DNA of 64,000 nucleotides from Lederbergia citrea (GCF_018343525.1 NZ_JAGYPH010000002.1:930001-994000), one strand, 5' to 3'; shown: positions 40,985 to 50,751, counted from the first letter of the stretch. Notes: a model not told the origin generated them from the sequence alone. Numbers and translations: made by a program.

Positions 40985-41206
40985 TTTTTATACCCTCCTC
41001 TATGATTGCAAACTCGCTAAAAGGCTTTTTTCAATACAATAGACGAATAAAAAATACTCATAAAGCCAAACTTTAAGTACCTTACTAAAATAGGGTGTGC
41101 ACTAATGAATAATAATATTAATGCTAAGGCAGATATTTTGTTAAACAAGCATAAGCTGTAGAATCGCCAAGAAAAGGTAGTGGATCAAAAAAGGAGGTGC
41201 ATCTCC

Positions 41207-41827
41207 GTGAATCGTGCGAATTGCGATTTTTCACCGATGAAACAAACATTAAAAGAGGAGATTCGCCAAGTAATAGCAGCGCTCCAGAATAATTTAGAAT
41301 CCATGGACAATGAAGACTATTGTCTCCTTGGAAATTTTGAAAAAATCAAAGAAAGTTTTGCAGACATCGATATGAAAGCTGCTACGTTTTATCTGAATTG
41401 TTATTTGGCTCCATTTACGGATAAATATCCAGAGTTATCAATTTGCGTACAAAATATGTCTAATTTGAGACATGGTGGGCTAATTGTAATTCAACGGGAA
41501 GATTCTCTGGAATCTTTGATTAAACCGGGGATTTCAATCGGAGCGGAGTTAACCCATTCATTATTAGAATCCATTTTTTTTCCCGGAAACCCACTCCATG
41601 ATGGCGCCGTAATGATAAGTTATAACCAGATCGTTTCCGCAGCGAATGTTCTTCCACTTTCAGGTAGATTTACAGGTGATAAAAAACTTGGTACACGTCA
41701 TCGTGCTGCATTAGGTTTATCTGAACGAAGTGATGCACTCGTACTAGTAGTATCTGAGGAAACTGGCAGGGTTTCATTTTGCCTTAATGGAAATCTTTAT
41801 CCAATTGCTACTCAAGGAGTTATATAA
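41207..41827 (+). CDS. cdaS: Sporulation-type diadenylate cyclase CdaS
   Basis: 206 aa. Makes c-di-AMP from two ATP. An N-terminal helical regulatory segment (about residues 13-75) precedes the DAC domain with catalytic LHDGAV and the RHR motif (GTRHRAALGLSE). In B. subtilis the helical part inhibits CdaS, which is made in the forespore. The start is GTG 41207, 7 nt after AAGGAGGTG; it could also begin at the ATG 13 codons later. Single gene with its own terminator. A sporulation promoter was not identified. Confidence 0.92.
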   Translation: MNRANCDFSPMKQTLKEEIRQVIAALQNNLESMDNEDYCLLGNFEKIKESFADIDMKAATFYLNCYLAPFTDKYPELSICVQNMSNLRHGGLIVIQREDSLESLIKPGISIGAELTHSLLESIFFPGNPLHDGAVMISYNQIVSAANVLPLSGRFTGDKKLGTRHRAALGLSERSDALVLVVSEETGRVSFCLNGNLYPIATQGVI

Positions 41828-41854
41828 AACATAGGTATTACCCTATAAATAGAC

Positions 41855-41886
41855 AAAAACCGTTCAAAAAGATGAACGGTTTTTTT
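41855..41886 (+). terminator. Terminator after cdaS
   Basis: AAAACCGTTC / GAACGGTTTT with a short loop and T run. Confidence 0.9.
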
Positions 41887-42007
41887 GCACTAGGCAAACA
41901 TTGTTCCTTGCCTTTTACTTATATAGAGCTATGAAACATGATTGCCGTAGACCCACTTGGGTATAGTTTGATAATATGTTCTAACAGCAATATGTGGAGG
42001 TAAGTAG

Positions 42008-42877
42008 ATGGAACAAGCAAAATATCATGATTTAAAAATGGGAGAGCGCGGTGCAATTATCAGTATCTTCGCCTACATACTTCTATCCGTCTTAAAGATA
42101 TTTATAGGCAACATGGCAAACTCAGAAGCCTTAAAAGCAGATGGATTTAACAATGCAACGGATATTATTGCCTCGATTGCGGTACTAATCGGGCTAAGAT
42201 TATCCCAAAAACCCCCTGATGAAGATCATCCTTATGGTCATTGGAAAGCTGAAACAGTAGCTTCCTTGGTTGCCTCGTTTATTATGATAGCTGTTGGTAT
42301 CCAAGTCTTATATGGAGCAATATCTTCCGTATTTAGTGTAAAGCAAGAATCTCCTAATTTAATTTCAGCTTGGACGGGGATGTTTAGTTCAGTAGTTATG
42401 TATATGGTTTATCGATATAATCGGAATTTAGGAAAGAAAATTAATAGCCAAGCCGTAATGGCAGCAGCTAAAGATAATTTGTCTGATGCATGGGTGAGTA
42501 TTGGTGCGGTAATTGGAATTATCGGTTCGCAATTTAATCTTCCTTGGCTAGATCCAGTGACGGCTGTGATTGTAGGCCTGCTTATTTGTAAAACAGGCTG
42601 GGATATCTTTAGGAAAGCTTCTCATGATTTAACTGATGGTTATGATGAAGAACAATTAGGTATTTATCGAAAGTCCATTCTCAAAATACAAGGTGTCAAA
42701 GGAATAAAGGATATAAGAGCAAGGAAATATGGAAGTAATTCTGTTGTTGATGTTGTCATTATTGTAAATTCTAAATTGTTTATAGGTGCTGCCCATGATA
42801 TTTCTGAACGTGTAGAAGAGGTATTAATGGAGGAGCATGATGTTTTTGAGGTGCACGTTCATGTAGAGCCAAATTAA
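42008..42877 (+). CDS. Cation diffusion facilitator (Mn2+/Zn2+-type efflux protein)
   Basis: 289 aa. Membrane domain of six helices (about residues 15-205) with the metal-site sequence ALKADGFNNATD (about 40-51) and DNLSDAWVS (about 158-166), then a C-terminal ferredoxin-like domain ending FEVHVHVEPN. DG-N--D in helix 2 and DN-SD in helix 5 are typical of manganese exporters such as MneP/MneS of B. subtilis; specificity is inferred. Proton-driven efflux at the cell membrane. GTGGAGG site. Confidence 0.9.
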   Translation: MEQAKYHDLKMGERGAIISIFAYILLSVLKIFIGNMANSEALKADGFNNATDIIASIAVLIGLRLSQKPPDEDHPYGHWKAETVASLVASFIMIAVGIQVLYGAISSVFSVKQESPNLISAWTGMFSSVVMYMVYRYNRNLGKKINSQAVMAAAKDNLSDAWVSIGAVIGIIGSQFNLPWLDPVTAVIVGLLICKTGWDIFRKASHDLTDGYDEEQLGIYRKSILKIQGVKGIKDIRARKYGSNSVVDVVIIVNSKLFIGAAHDISERVEEVLMEEHDVFEVHVHVEPN

Positions 42878-42890
42878 AATGAATTTAAGA

Positions 42891-42939
42891 AAACTCGTCT
42901 CGGAATGAATGTTCATTTAGAGATGAGTTTTTATTTTTT
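42891..42939 (+). terminator. Terminator after the CDF gene
   Basis: AAACTCGTCTC / GAGATGAGTTT, then TTTATTTTTTG. Confidence 0.88.
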
Positions 42940-43050
42940 GTTCAGAATATATTCAGTAGGTTGGACAATTGACTATCCAAATATCCCGGCAATACATACG
43001 ATACAAAAGTTGTTCTAATTAAAAAAACTATTTGTAGGAGGAGTTTTCTT

Positions 43051-43995
43051 TTGAGAAAAATGGAAAAGAATCAATCTAAACTCTGTCGGGGATTTGCGAA
43101 TATCCTTGGTTCCACTCCAAGTATTATTAATGGGGTTTGTACCGCGACGCGTTCAAGAACCAACTTTCACCCAATCGTTTTAGGAAGGAAAGCAGAATCC
43201 TTTATGTTTGTTCCCCAAGCTTTTTCGTTTGAAAATATGAATAGAGAGGGAAGGGCATTATGCCTCGGTGAGACTGTTCTTCTTCAAGAGGAAGTTAATC
43301 CATTTATGAGTAAGCTGAGAGAGCACGGTATTATTGTAACGGCTACACATAACCATTGGCTTTTTGATAAACCACGGCTTATGTATATGCATTTTGAAAC
43401 GCTCGATGAACCACTTTCATTTGCTAGAAAAGTTAGAGATGCGATGACAGTGTTAGTTACACATAATGTCAGTGTTGAAACGAGTTTAAACAATGGTCAA
43501 TCCGATTCGGATGAATCAAGTTCAGATGATATCAGTTTAATGACTGAAGAGAGTAATCCGACGAATCAGAATTTTGGCACGTCCAGCCTTTGTAATCAAT
43601 TCAATCAAATTCTCGGTGGAACGATGCATACATTTGAAAACGGACAGTGCATAGTCATGAAATCCCGTTTAAATATCAAACCCGTCGTTCTTGGTAAACG
43701 TGGTCGGTCATTCCTACTTATCCCACAAATGTTTACGTTTGAATCGATGACAAGCGATGGTCGCGCACTATGTAGTGGAGAAACAGTGATCCTTCAATCT
43801 GAGCTTAATCCTTTTATCAGTAGGCTTCGTCAACATGGAATCATTGTGACAGCTTTTCACAACCATTGGTTATTCGAAAGACCACGCCTCATGTTTATAC
43901 ATTGGGAATCGATTGATAATCCACTTTCTTTTGCTAGGAAAACTAGGGACGCACTTAAAGTACTCACCACTAGAGAAATTCTTCCAAGAAGATAA
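43051..43995 (+). CDS. Tandem DUF1259 (LppY/LpqO-like) protein
   Basis: 314 aa made of two DUF1259 domains (residues about 8-150 and 180-312), joined by an acidic Ser/Asp-rich linker (SDSDESSSDDIS). Each has GETVLLQEEVNPF-type and HGIIVTATHNHWLFDKPRLMYMHFE-type motifs with conserved HNHW. No signal peptide, unlike the mycobacterial lipoproteins LppY/LpqO. Function unknown; some relatives are annotated as peptidase or metal-site proteins without proof. TTG start with GGAGGAG 7 nt upstream. Confidence 0.85.
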   Translation: MRKMEKNQSKLCRGFANILGSTPSIINGVCTATRSRTNFHPIVLGRKAESFMFVPQAFSFENMNREGRALCLGETVLLQEEVNPFMSKLREHGIIVTATHNHWLFDKPRLMYMHFETLDEPLSFARKVRDAMTVLVTHNVSVETSLNNGQSDSDESSSDDISLMTEESNPTNQNFGTSSLCNQFNQILGGTMHTFENGQCIVMKSRLNIKPVVLGKRGRSFLLIPQMFTFESMTSDGRALCSGETVILQSELNPFISRLRQHGIIVTAFHNHWLFERPRLMFIHWESIDNPLSFARKTRDALKVLTTREILPRR

Positions 43996-44376
43996 AATTA
44001 CTTTAAAAACTCTAAGCCAAAAATTAAAATTCATATCAGACTATTGGTCTGGTACGAATTTCTTTATAAAAAAATAGTTAATATTATAGCGCGAAAATGT
44101 GACTACAAGTGAACATTTTAATACAAATTGTCTATAAATGAAAAGTCGATATGACAACTGTAAAATTTTTCTTCCATCCTACCAAAATATGTGATAAAGT
44201 AAATAAAAATAAACTGAATATTTGAACGGTTACAAAATGTAAGCGTTATCTAGGGAGTTTGTTCCTATCCGATGAATAGGGAATTTTTTAAGGGGGTGGT
44301 GAAACAAAAAAATATAGAGGTAAGAAAACATAGTTATGAAAATCAACTGTTAAAATTTGAAAAGGGGGTAATTCGA
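43996..44376. other. Leader region of the second importer operon
   Basis: About 380 bp without a gene. It holds a near-perfect cre site (44238-44251) and an AT-rich promoter zone (44180-44220) with no clear -35/-10 pair. The lipoprotein frame is open back to 44272, but its ribosome site is at 44361. Confidence 0.6.
44238..44251 (+). promoter_or_regulatory. cre site (CcpA) before importer 2
   Basis: TGTAAGCGTTATCT, 13 of 14 matches to TGWAANCGNTNWCA. Confidence 0.75.
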
Positions 44377-45729
44377 TTGAAAAGAGACTGGAAATTTCTA
44401 AAAGTCATCATGTTATTGCTCATTTTAACGTTATCAACTGCTTTGGCTGGATGTGGAGGATCAGAAACTGCTAATGGCGGTTCTGGAGGAAAAAAAGGCA
44501 AAACAACAGAGATTACATGGCTTGTTAGAACAGACCCGAATATGATCGAATGGGAAAAAGAAACAATTAGAAATTTCGAAGCGAAACACCCCGATATTAA
44601 AATTAAACTAGAAACGATTCCACAGGCTGAGATTGATCAGCGGTTATCGACAATGATTGCTAGTGGCAATGTTCCAGACGTATGGTCATCAAACTGGGCA
44701 GATTCTGGATTTGCTACTTATCGTCAAATGGGAGCATTGCTTGACTTAACGCCATATGTTGAAAATGACGCACAACAATTAAGCGGAATCCCTGAAAACT
44801 TAATGGATATTTATAAAATTGACGGAAAGATTTATGGAGTCCCAATGTTAAGTATTGGAAGCTTCCTGTTCTATAATAAAGATTTGTTGGACGAAGCAGG
44901 CTTGGAATATCCTCCAACTGATTGGAGCGACCATTCTTGGGATTGGGATAAAGCAATTGAATATGCACAGAAATTGACTAAAGATACAGGAAAAAGTAAA
45001 GACAAAATATACGGTATGCTAAATAACGTATCTCCGAACTTTAAAACTTGGAACTTTGGTGGAGACTTCTTCAAACCAGAAGCATATGAAACTGGCGATA
45101 TGGGAGAACCCGCTGTTCTTGATAACCCGAGAAATGCTGAAGCCATTCAATTAAATGTTGATTTAGTTCATAAGTATAAAGTTTCTCCTAACCCTGCTGC
45201 ACTCGATGCAGTTTCTCAACTTGGAGATCCATTTATGACTGGAAAAGTAGCGATGATAGTCAATGGTGGATGGGGCTTCTGGGCGTATAAACCCGCTGAA
45301 TTTAATTGGGGAGTTGCTCCGATTCCTTATGCAGATGGTCGCCAAGTTCCACTATTTGTAGATCCTTGGAATATTAGTGCGAAAAGTAAACATCCAGATG
45401 AGTCTTGGGAATTTGTTAAATTCCTTGCGGATCCAGAGGGTGGAGCAAAATCATTTATGGAAGCAACAACAGCAACTCCGGCAGACACTACACTTTTAGA
45501 GGATTGGTATAAGCAAATGTCTGAGATCACTGGTATGCCTGTAGATGAAGTTAAACAAGTTAATGAAGGTGCTTTTGTAGAAGGACGTGAGGCAGATAAT
45601 CACTTGATTAGTAAATTCTCAACGATTTCTACAACGATTAACCAAACAATGGATGCAGTAAATGAAGGGAAGAAAAGTGTAGAAGAAGGTTTGAAAGAAA
45701 TCGATAAAAACCTCCGTTCACTTAAATAA
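44377..45729 (+). CDS. Sugar-binding lipoprotein (CUT1, MsmE/YurO-like)
   Basis: 450 aa. Signal LKRDWKFLKVIMLLLILTLS-TALAGC with lipobox ALAGC, then a Gly/Ser linker and the bacterial solute-binding type 1 fold (TTEITWLVRTDPN...WEKETIRNFEAKHPDIKIKLE). The start is TTG 44377 after AAAGGGGGT; the 35-codon upstream extension is not signal-like. The following hairpin at 45759-45840 may limit read-through so that the binding protein is made in excess. Operon: lipoprotein, two permeases, Gfo/Idh. Confidence 0.9.
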   Translation: MKRDWKFLKVIMLLLILTLSTALAGCGGSETANGGSGGKKGKTTEITWLVRTDPNMIEWEKETIRNFEAKHPDIKIKLETIPQAEIDQRLSTMIASGNVPDVWSSNWADSGFATYRQMGALLDLTPYVENDAQQLSGIPENLMDIYKIDGKIYGVPMLSIGSFLFYNKDLLDEAGLEYPPTDWSDHSWDWDKAIEYAQKLTKDTGKSKDKIYGMLNNVSPNFKTWNFGGDFFKPEAYETGDMGEPAVLDNPRNAEAIQLNVDLVHKYKVSPNPAALDAVSQLGDPFMTGKVAMIVNGGWGFWAYKPAEFNWGVAPIPYADGRQVPLFVDPWNISAKSKHPDESWEFVKFLADPEGGAKSFMEATTATPADTTLLEDWYKQMSEITGMPVDEVKQVNEGAFVEGREADNHLISKFSTISTTINQTMDAVNEGKKSVEEGLKEIDKNLRSLK

Positions 45730-45758
45730 TAATAAGATACAAATCTAATATTATTATA

Positions 45759-45840
45759 AAGAGACTGTCCCCCAAGAGTGCTAGATCCTTCACAACTAGG
45801 GAAGAGAGGCTAGGCATTTGCGGGGGCAGCCTCTTTAATA
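45759..45840 (+). terminator. Leaky hairpin between lipoprotein and permease genes
   Basis: Long imperfect stem: AAAGAG..CCCCC..CTAG on the left, CTAG..GGGGG..CTCTTT on the right. Only a short T tract, consistent with partial termination or mRNA stabilisation. Confidence 0.6.
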
Positions 45841-45856
45841 AAACGGAGGGATTGAA

Positions 45857-46813
45857 ATGAATACTGGTAACAATGTAGAAACCTCAATAAACCCAACGAA
45901 AATGGTTGGAAATAAAAGAAAACGATCCTCAGAAAAAATAAAGGAAGAAAGAGCCTTTTGGATTTTCATTTCCCCATGGGTAATTGGTTTTGTATTTTTT
46001 GTCGGGGGTCCAATTATAGCTTCCTTATTTTTAAGTTTTACTGAATATAATGTGATAGAGCCACCTTCATTCACAGGAATGAAAAACTTTTCTACACTTT
46101 TCAACGATAAGCTTTTTTATAAGTCTTTAACTGTAACAGCTTATTATGTTGTCCTTAATGTACCTTTTACGATTATTGCCGGACTTGCGTTTGCGGTTAT
46201 GCTTAACCAAAAAGTAAAAGGACAAGCCTTTTTTAGAACGATGTATTATGCACCATCCGTTATTTCCGGCGTATCAGTTGCATTTCTTTGGTCATGGTTA
46301 TTAAACCCGGATTTTGGAATCGTCAATGGATTCCTAAATGACTTTTTTGGAATTGATGGTCCGGGATGGTTTACTGATAGTAAAACAGTTATCCCTTCAA
46401 TGGTCCTTATGCAGCTAACGGGTATTGGGGGAACGATGGTTATCTTTTTAGCTAGTTTGCAATCATTACCTACCGAGCTATATGAGGCCGCGGAAATAGA
46501 TGGAGCCAGTAGATGGAAACAATTTATCAAAATTACTGTTCCTATCATCTCACCGGTCATTTTATTTAATTCGATAATGAGCATCATTGCTTCCTTTCAA
46601 ATTTTCACACAGGCATATATCATTACAAAAGGTGGGCCTGATTGGATGTCCTATTTCTATGTACTCTATTTATTCGACACCGCCTTTGGGCAATTCAGAA
46701 TGGGATATGCATCAGCTCAAGCATGGATATTATTTATCATCATCTTTAGCTTTACCATGCTATCCTTATGGGCTTCTAGAAAATTAGTACACTATGAATA
46801 TGACGGAAAATAG
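45857..46813 (+). CDS. CUT1 sugar ABC permease 1 (MsmF/AmyD-like)
   Basis: 318 aa, six membrane segments after a charged ~35-residue N-terminus. EAA loop YEAAEIDGASRWKQFIKITVPIISPV. FFRTMYYAPSVISGVSVAFLWSWLLNPDFG is typical of disaccharide and oligosaccharide importers. Good GGAGGG site. 13 nt before the second permease. Confidence 0.9.
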   Translation: MNTGNNVETSINPTKMVGNKRKRSSEKIKEERAFWIFISPWVIGFVFFVGGPIIASLFLSFTEYNVIEPPSFTGMKNFSTLFNDKLFYKSLTVTAYYVVLNVPFTIIAGLAFAVMLNQKVKGQAFFRTMYYAPSVISGVSVAFLWSWLLNPDFGIVNGFLNDFFGIDGPGWFTDSKTVIPSMVLMQLTGIGGTMVIFLASLQSLPTELYEAAEIDGASRWKQFIKITVPIISPVILFNSIMSIIASFQIFTQAYIITKGGPDWMSYFYVLYLFDTAFGQFRMGYASAQAWILFIIIFSFTMLSLWASRKLVHYEYDGK

Positions 46814-46829
46814 ATAGGAGGCGATCTTG

Positions 46830-47690
46830 ATGCAATTAGCAAGGAGAAAAAGGACCTTTGGATTTGGTGAACTTAGTACGAGTGGAAAAATAGTTGTTTA
46901 TGTTCTCTTGTTTCTTGGATTACTATTATTTGCATTTCCGGTTTTATGGATGTTGGCAACATCTGTAAAAACATTGGGTGGCGTACATAAACAAACACTT
47001 TTCCCCGAAACCTTTGAATGGCGAAATTACGTAGAAATATTCGATGTTGCTCCGATGGGGATGTATTTATGGAATACTTCCTGGTATACCCTCATATGTG
47101 TAATTGGTGCAGCATTCTCATCATCACTAGTTGCATTCGGTTTTGCCAGATTACGAGCTCGGGGAAGCTTAATCTTGTTTGGTATCGTTTTAAGCACGAT
47201 GATGATACCTTCACAGGTAACGATGATTCCTCAATATTTATTGTTTACTAAACTAGGATGGGCAGATTCTTACTTGCCGTTAATCATTCCTTCTTTTGGA
47301 GGAAGCGCATTTCTAATCTTTTTATTAAGACAATTTTACATGGGCATCCCACGTGAACTAGATGAAGCAGTTAAAATTGATGGTGGTGGCTATTTCACCA
47401 TGTATTTCCGAATCATTTTACCTTTATCAATTCCAGCGCTTGCAACGGCGGGGATTATGGAGTTTATGTACCGTTGGAATGACCTAATGGGACCATTAAT
47501 TTACTTAAGTACCCAAACAAAATACCCGCTATCACTAGGGTTGGCAAACTTTCAGGCTGCGTACGCAGCCACACCATGGAATCTGTTAATGGCTGCATCG
47601 TTAGTGGCTGTATTGCCACCATTATTGTTATTCTTCTTCTGTCAAAAATACTTTATTCAAGGGATTGTCATTTCAGGTACAAAAGGATAA
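46830..47690 (+). CDS. CUT1 sugar ABC permease 2 (MsmG/AmyC-like)
   Basis: 286 aa, six membrane segments; EAA loop DEAVKIDGGGYFTMYFRIILPLSIPAL; ends QKYFIQGIVISGTKG as usual. ATG 46830 preferred over TTG 46827 for spacing to AGGAGG. No ATPase gene follows; a shared MsmX-type ATPase is inferred. Confidence 0.9.
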   Translation: MQLARRKRTFGFGELSTSGKIVVYVLLFLGLLLFAFPVLWMLATSVKTLGGVHKQTLFPETFEWRNYVEIFDVAPMGMYLWNTSWYTLICVIGAAFSSSLVAFGFARLRARGSLILFGIVLSTMMIPSQVTMIPQYLLFTKLGWADSYLPLIIPSFGGSAFLIFLLRQFYMGIPRELDEAVKIDGGGYFTMYFRIILPLSIPALATAGIMEFMYRWNDLMGPLIYLSTQTKYPLSLGLANFQAAYAATPWNLLMAASLVAVLPPLLLFFFCQKYFIQGIVISGTKG

Positions 47691-47696
47691 CACGCG

Positions 47697-47721
47697 GGGC
47701 ACAAAGATTATCTTTGTGTCC
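47697..47721 (+). other. Intercistronic hairpin
   Basis: GGGGCACAAAGA / TCTTTGTGTCC with a 3-nt loop and no T tract. Likely mRNA 3'-end protection rather than termination. Confidence 0.5.
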
Positions 47722-47765
47722 TAAATTGTGCAGTTGAAAAAATTCTAAAAATGGAGGTTTTTATT

Positions 47766-48869
47766 TTGAATAATAAAGTAAAAGTTGCCTTATTAGGATC
47801 GGGCTTTATTGCGGATATTCATATGGAATCGTATGCTAGATTCGTTCCAGATGCCGAGATTGTTGCCGTTTTTTCGCGTAATAGTGAAAATGCAGAAAAA
47901 TTTGCATCGAAGCACGGAATTGCAAACTGGTATACCGATATTGATCTACTATTGTCTGAATCAGATTGCGATGTAGTCGATATTTGTTTGCCCAACTTTC
48001 TTCATGCTGAAACGACCATCAAGGCAGCAAAAGCTGGTAAACATATTATCATTGAAAAACCGCTCTGTGTAACGCTTGAAGAAGCCGATGAAATGATAAA
48101 AACGTGCAAGGAATATAATCGAAAGCTGATGTACGCAGAAGAATTATGCTTCGCTCCTAAATATGAGAGAGTCCGTAAGTTGGTCGAAAGTGGTGCAATC
48201 GGTGACGTATATATGCTGAAGAACAGTGAAAAACATTCCGGTCCACATAGTGATTGGTTTTGGGATGTAAATCTCTCTGGCGGCGGCGCACTGATGGATT
48301 TAGGCTGCCATGCTATGCAGTGGTTCCGCTGGATGCTTGGAGGAAAGCCAAAAGTAAAAAGTGTGTATGCTAATATGTCAACCGTGCTCCATAAAGATAA
48401 AACGGATGGCGAAGATAATGTTGTTGCAATTGTGGAATTCGAAAATGGCTGCATTGGAATCGCTGAAGATAGCTGGGCAAAGCATGGCGGGATGGATGAT
48501 AAAATCGAAGTATATGGAACGGAAGGAGTTTCATATGCAGATCTATTTATCGGCAACTCTTCATTAACATATAGTAAGAATGGTTATGACTATGCATTGG
48601 AAAAAATGGACTCCACACAAGGCTGGACGTTCACTATTTTTGAAGAAGCATTCAACCAAGGTTATCCTCAAGAATTAAAACATTTTATCGAATGTGTGAA
48701 ATACGATAAAGAACCATTGGTTACTGGAGAAGACGGGCGTGCTGTTTTAGAAATGATTCATGCTGCATATGAATCGGCACGTACAGGGGAAAAAGTCATG
48801 CTTCCATTTCATAAAAAAGTAGATAAGCCAATTGATTTATGGTTGAAAAAAGAGCAATCGGTCAATTAG
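47766..48869 (+). CDS. Gfo/Idh/MocA-family NAD(P)-dependent oxidoreductase 1
   Basis: 367 aa. Rossmann start VKVALLGSGFIADIHMESYARF, the catalytic-site EKPLCVT (about residues 97-103), and the second-domain GGGALMDLGCHAMQWFRWM. This family oxidises sugars, inositols or sugar acids, and some members cleave glycosides through a 3-keto intermediate. The substrate is unknown; the operon with a CUT1 importer suggests the imported sugar. TTG start after TGGAGGT. Confidence 0.9.
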   Translation: MNNKVKVALLGSGFIADIHMESYARFVPDAEIVAVFSRNSENAEKFASKHGIANWYTDIDLLLSESDCDVVDICLPNFLHAETTIKAAKAGKHIIIEKPLCVTLEEADEMIKTCKEYNRKLMYAEELCFAPKYERVRKLVESGAIGDVYMLKNSEKHSGPHSDWFWDVNLSGGGALMDLGCHAMQWFRWMLGGKPKVKSVYANMSTVLHKDKTDGEDNVVAIVEFENGCIGIAEDSWAKHGGMDDKIEVYGTEGVSYADLFIGNSSLTYSKNGYDYALEKMDSTQGWTFTIFEEAFNQGYPQELKHFIECVKYDKEPLVTGEDGRAVLEMIHAAYESARTGEKVMLPFHKKVDKPIDLWLKKEQSVN

Positions 48870-48901
48870 TAGTAAAAACATCTCTCAATGGGGAGATGTT
48901 T

Positions 48902-49205
48902 TTTGATTTTATTATTTTTGACGACATCATCACCGGTTTGGACGTCGTCAGTTTTGATTTTATAATATTTGACGACGTCATTCCTGGTTTGGGCGTCGTC
49001 AATTTTGATTTTATAACATTTGACGACGTCATTCTTGGTTTGGGCGTCGTCAGTTTTGATTTTATAACATTTGACGACGTCATTCCTGGTTTGGACGTCG
49101 TCAATTTTGATTTTATAACATTTGACGACGTCATTCCTGGTTTGGACGTCGTCAGTTTTGATTTTATAAATATTTGACGACGTCATTCCTGGTTTGAACG
49201 TTTCT
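48902..49205. repeat. Tandem array of six 51-bp hairpin repeats
   Basis: Copies begin (GACGAC) at 48920, 48971, 49022, 49073, 49124 and 49176: exact 51-bp period, then one 52-bp step. Each unit has 9-bp inverted arms GACGACGTC / GACGTCGTC around a CCTGGTTTG-type loop, joined by a TTTTGATTTTATAA spacer. The last unit has decayed arms. Because 51 is a multiple of 3, long repetitive reading frames appear on both strands, but none has a start and ribosome site that convinces. Lies between convergent gene ends. Confidence 0.9.
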
Positions 49206-49270
49206 AGTTTTAATTCTCTTACATTTGATTAATAAATACACCTCGGGGTTTTTATCATCCGAGGCGATTT

Positions 49271-50503
49271 TCATGCTTTCAATAATCTTTTCTTTTGCGA
49301 AAATGGTTTTGTTAAGTAAAGTAATATCCCAATATTAATCATCAATGCGCAAATCATAACTATGAATGGGATTCTTGGATCCATCCTATAGGCTAAGCCT
49401 CCAATGATCCCTGCAGGAGAAATGAACAATAATAAGAAAACTTGTAAAATAGAAAACATATTTGCCCGATTTTCGTCTTCAATTGCATTAGCAATCGCTG
49501 TTTCCAAATAAGGGTTGGCCAAAAGCATTCCAGCCGCTGATAAGATTGCACTCACAATAAGCGTCAACATACTTTTGCCATTCGTCAAAATAAGAATTAA
49601 ATTTGCACAAATAGAAAGTGAAAATCCAACCATCATATAATAATAATTGAACTCTTGCTTAAAACGCGGGATAACAAATATTAGTAAAATCAACATACAA
49701 ACAGAAGAAATGGCCGGGAATAATGAAATAGTCGACTCGGGTACTGACAATGCCTCTACTAAATAAACAAACAGATACGTATTTTGCATAATAAGTTGGA
49801 AGTTAAATAGAATGTATACTGCAAAAATTAATAGTAGACCGTTATTTTTCGTTATCTTTTTTAGGATGGTGCCATATTCAGAAAATGTACTTTTTAAAGA
49901 TAATTGCGCTGACTCTTGGCGCTTCATTATGCCAATTTCGGTTTCATGTGTCATATAATGGCGGCTAATAATCATCGTTAACATGCCAATAAAAGCCATG
50001 ACATACATGATTCGAACGGCTGGGATTAAGGTGAAGTGACTGACTAATAATCCGCCAAGCGGCGCAAATAATCCGCCAACAACTCCGATAAATTGCAGAA
50101 TGGTAAATACAATTGATCTTTTATTCGGTTCGGTGTCTTCGACTAATAAGCATGTCCATGCTGTGTGCGGTATTTTTTGAAATCCATTAAAAATAATTGC
50201 AAAAATAAAAAACCATATATTTTGAGAAACAGCCCAAATAAGTACGGCTAAAGGCCAACTAATCAAATCAAAGATGAGTAATGCCTTTCTTCTACCTAAA
50301 CGATCGGTTAAAAATCCACTAATTAAAGACGTGAAAATTTGAACGATTAATCCGAGACTTGCGATAAAGCCAATCTGTGTTTCGGTCACTCCAAGCGCTA
50401 ACATGTAAACGGATGCATAAGTGATAAACAAACTGTGCGGAATAATAAATAATGGCTCAACGATCATGCAAGCACGAGCGTTACCAGTAATTTTCTTGAA
50501 CAT
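49271..50503 (-). CDS. MFS transporter 1
   Basis: 410 aa, twelve predicted membrane segments, with the MFS motif between helices 2 and 3 (SGFLTDRLGRRKALL). Substrate unknown. ATG 50503 is preferred (GAGGA about 9 nt upstream) over the in-frame start five codons earlier. Monocistronic on the minus strand between two sugar operons; sugar or metabolite transport is plausible but drug efflux cannot be excluded. Confidence 0.85.
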   Translation of the reverse strand: MFKKITGNARACMIVEPLFIIPHSLFITYASVYMLALGVTETQIGFIASLGLIVQIFTSLISGFLTDRLGRRKALLIFDLISWPLAVLIWAVSQNIWFFIFAIIFNGFQKIPHTAWTCLLVEDTEPNKRSIVFTILQFIGVVGGLFAPLGGLLVSHFTLIPAVRIMYVMAFIGMLTMIISRHYMTHETEIGIMKRQESAQLSLKSTFSEYGTILKKITKNNGLLLIFAVYILFNFQLIMQNTYLFVYLVEALSVPESTISLFPAISSVCMLILLIFVIPRFKQEFNYYYMMVGFSLSICANLILILTNGKSMLTLIVSAILSAAGMLLANPYLETAIANAIEDENRANMFSILQVFLLLFISPAGIIGGLAYRMDPRIPFIVMICALMINIGILLYLTKPFSQKKRLLKA

Positions 50504-50662
50504 AACGTATTTCCTCATTTCATATAAATAAAAGCCATCATAATAAAATAGTATATTCCCATTTTCGTATTTAGTATAGATACTAAGAGATAAATAGTTT
50601 GAATAGTGCCAAAAAAATTATACAAAAATGTGAAAAAATAGTGAAAAATTGAATAACTTTGC

Positions 50663-50668
50663 TATAAT
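50663..50668 (+). promoter_or_regulatory. Extended -10 promoter before Gfo/Idh 2
   Basis: TGCTATAAT (TATAAT at 50663-50668); -35 poorly conserved (GTGAAA region). About 85 nt before the gene. Confidence 0.55.
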
Positions 50669-50751
50669 AGAAATTACTTTCCAAAAGATTGTTGAAGAAA
50701 GGGAGGGGAATTTGTCGGGATTCTAATTATTCACAGATTAAGGGGGATTTT

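Noticed and set aside
48839..49186. Long repetitive frames on both strands over the 51-bp array
   Set aside because: The repeat length is a multiple of three, so any stop-free unit gives long frames on both strands. No start with a ribosome site and no conserved neighbour support.
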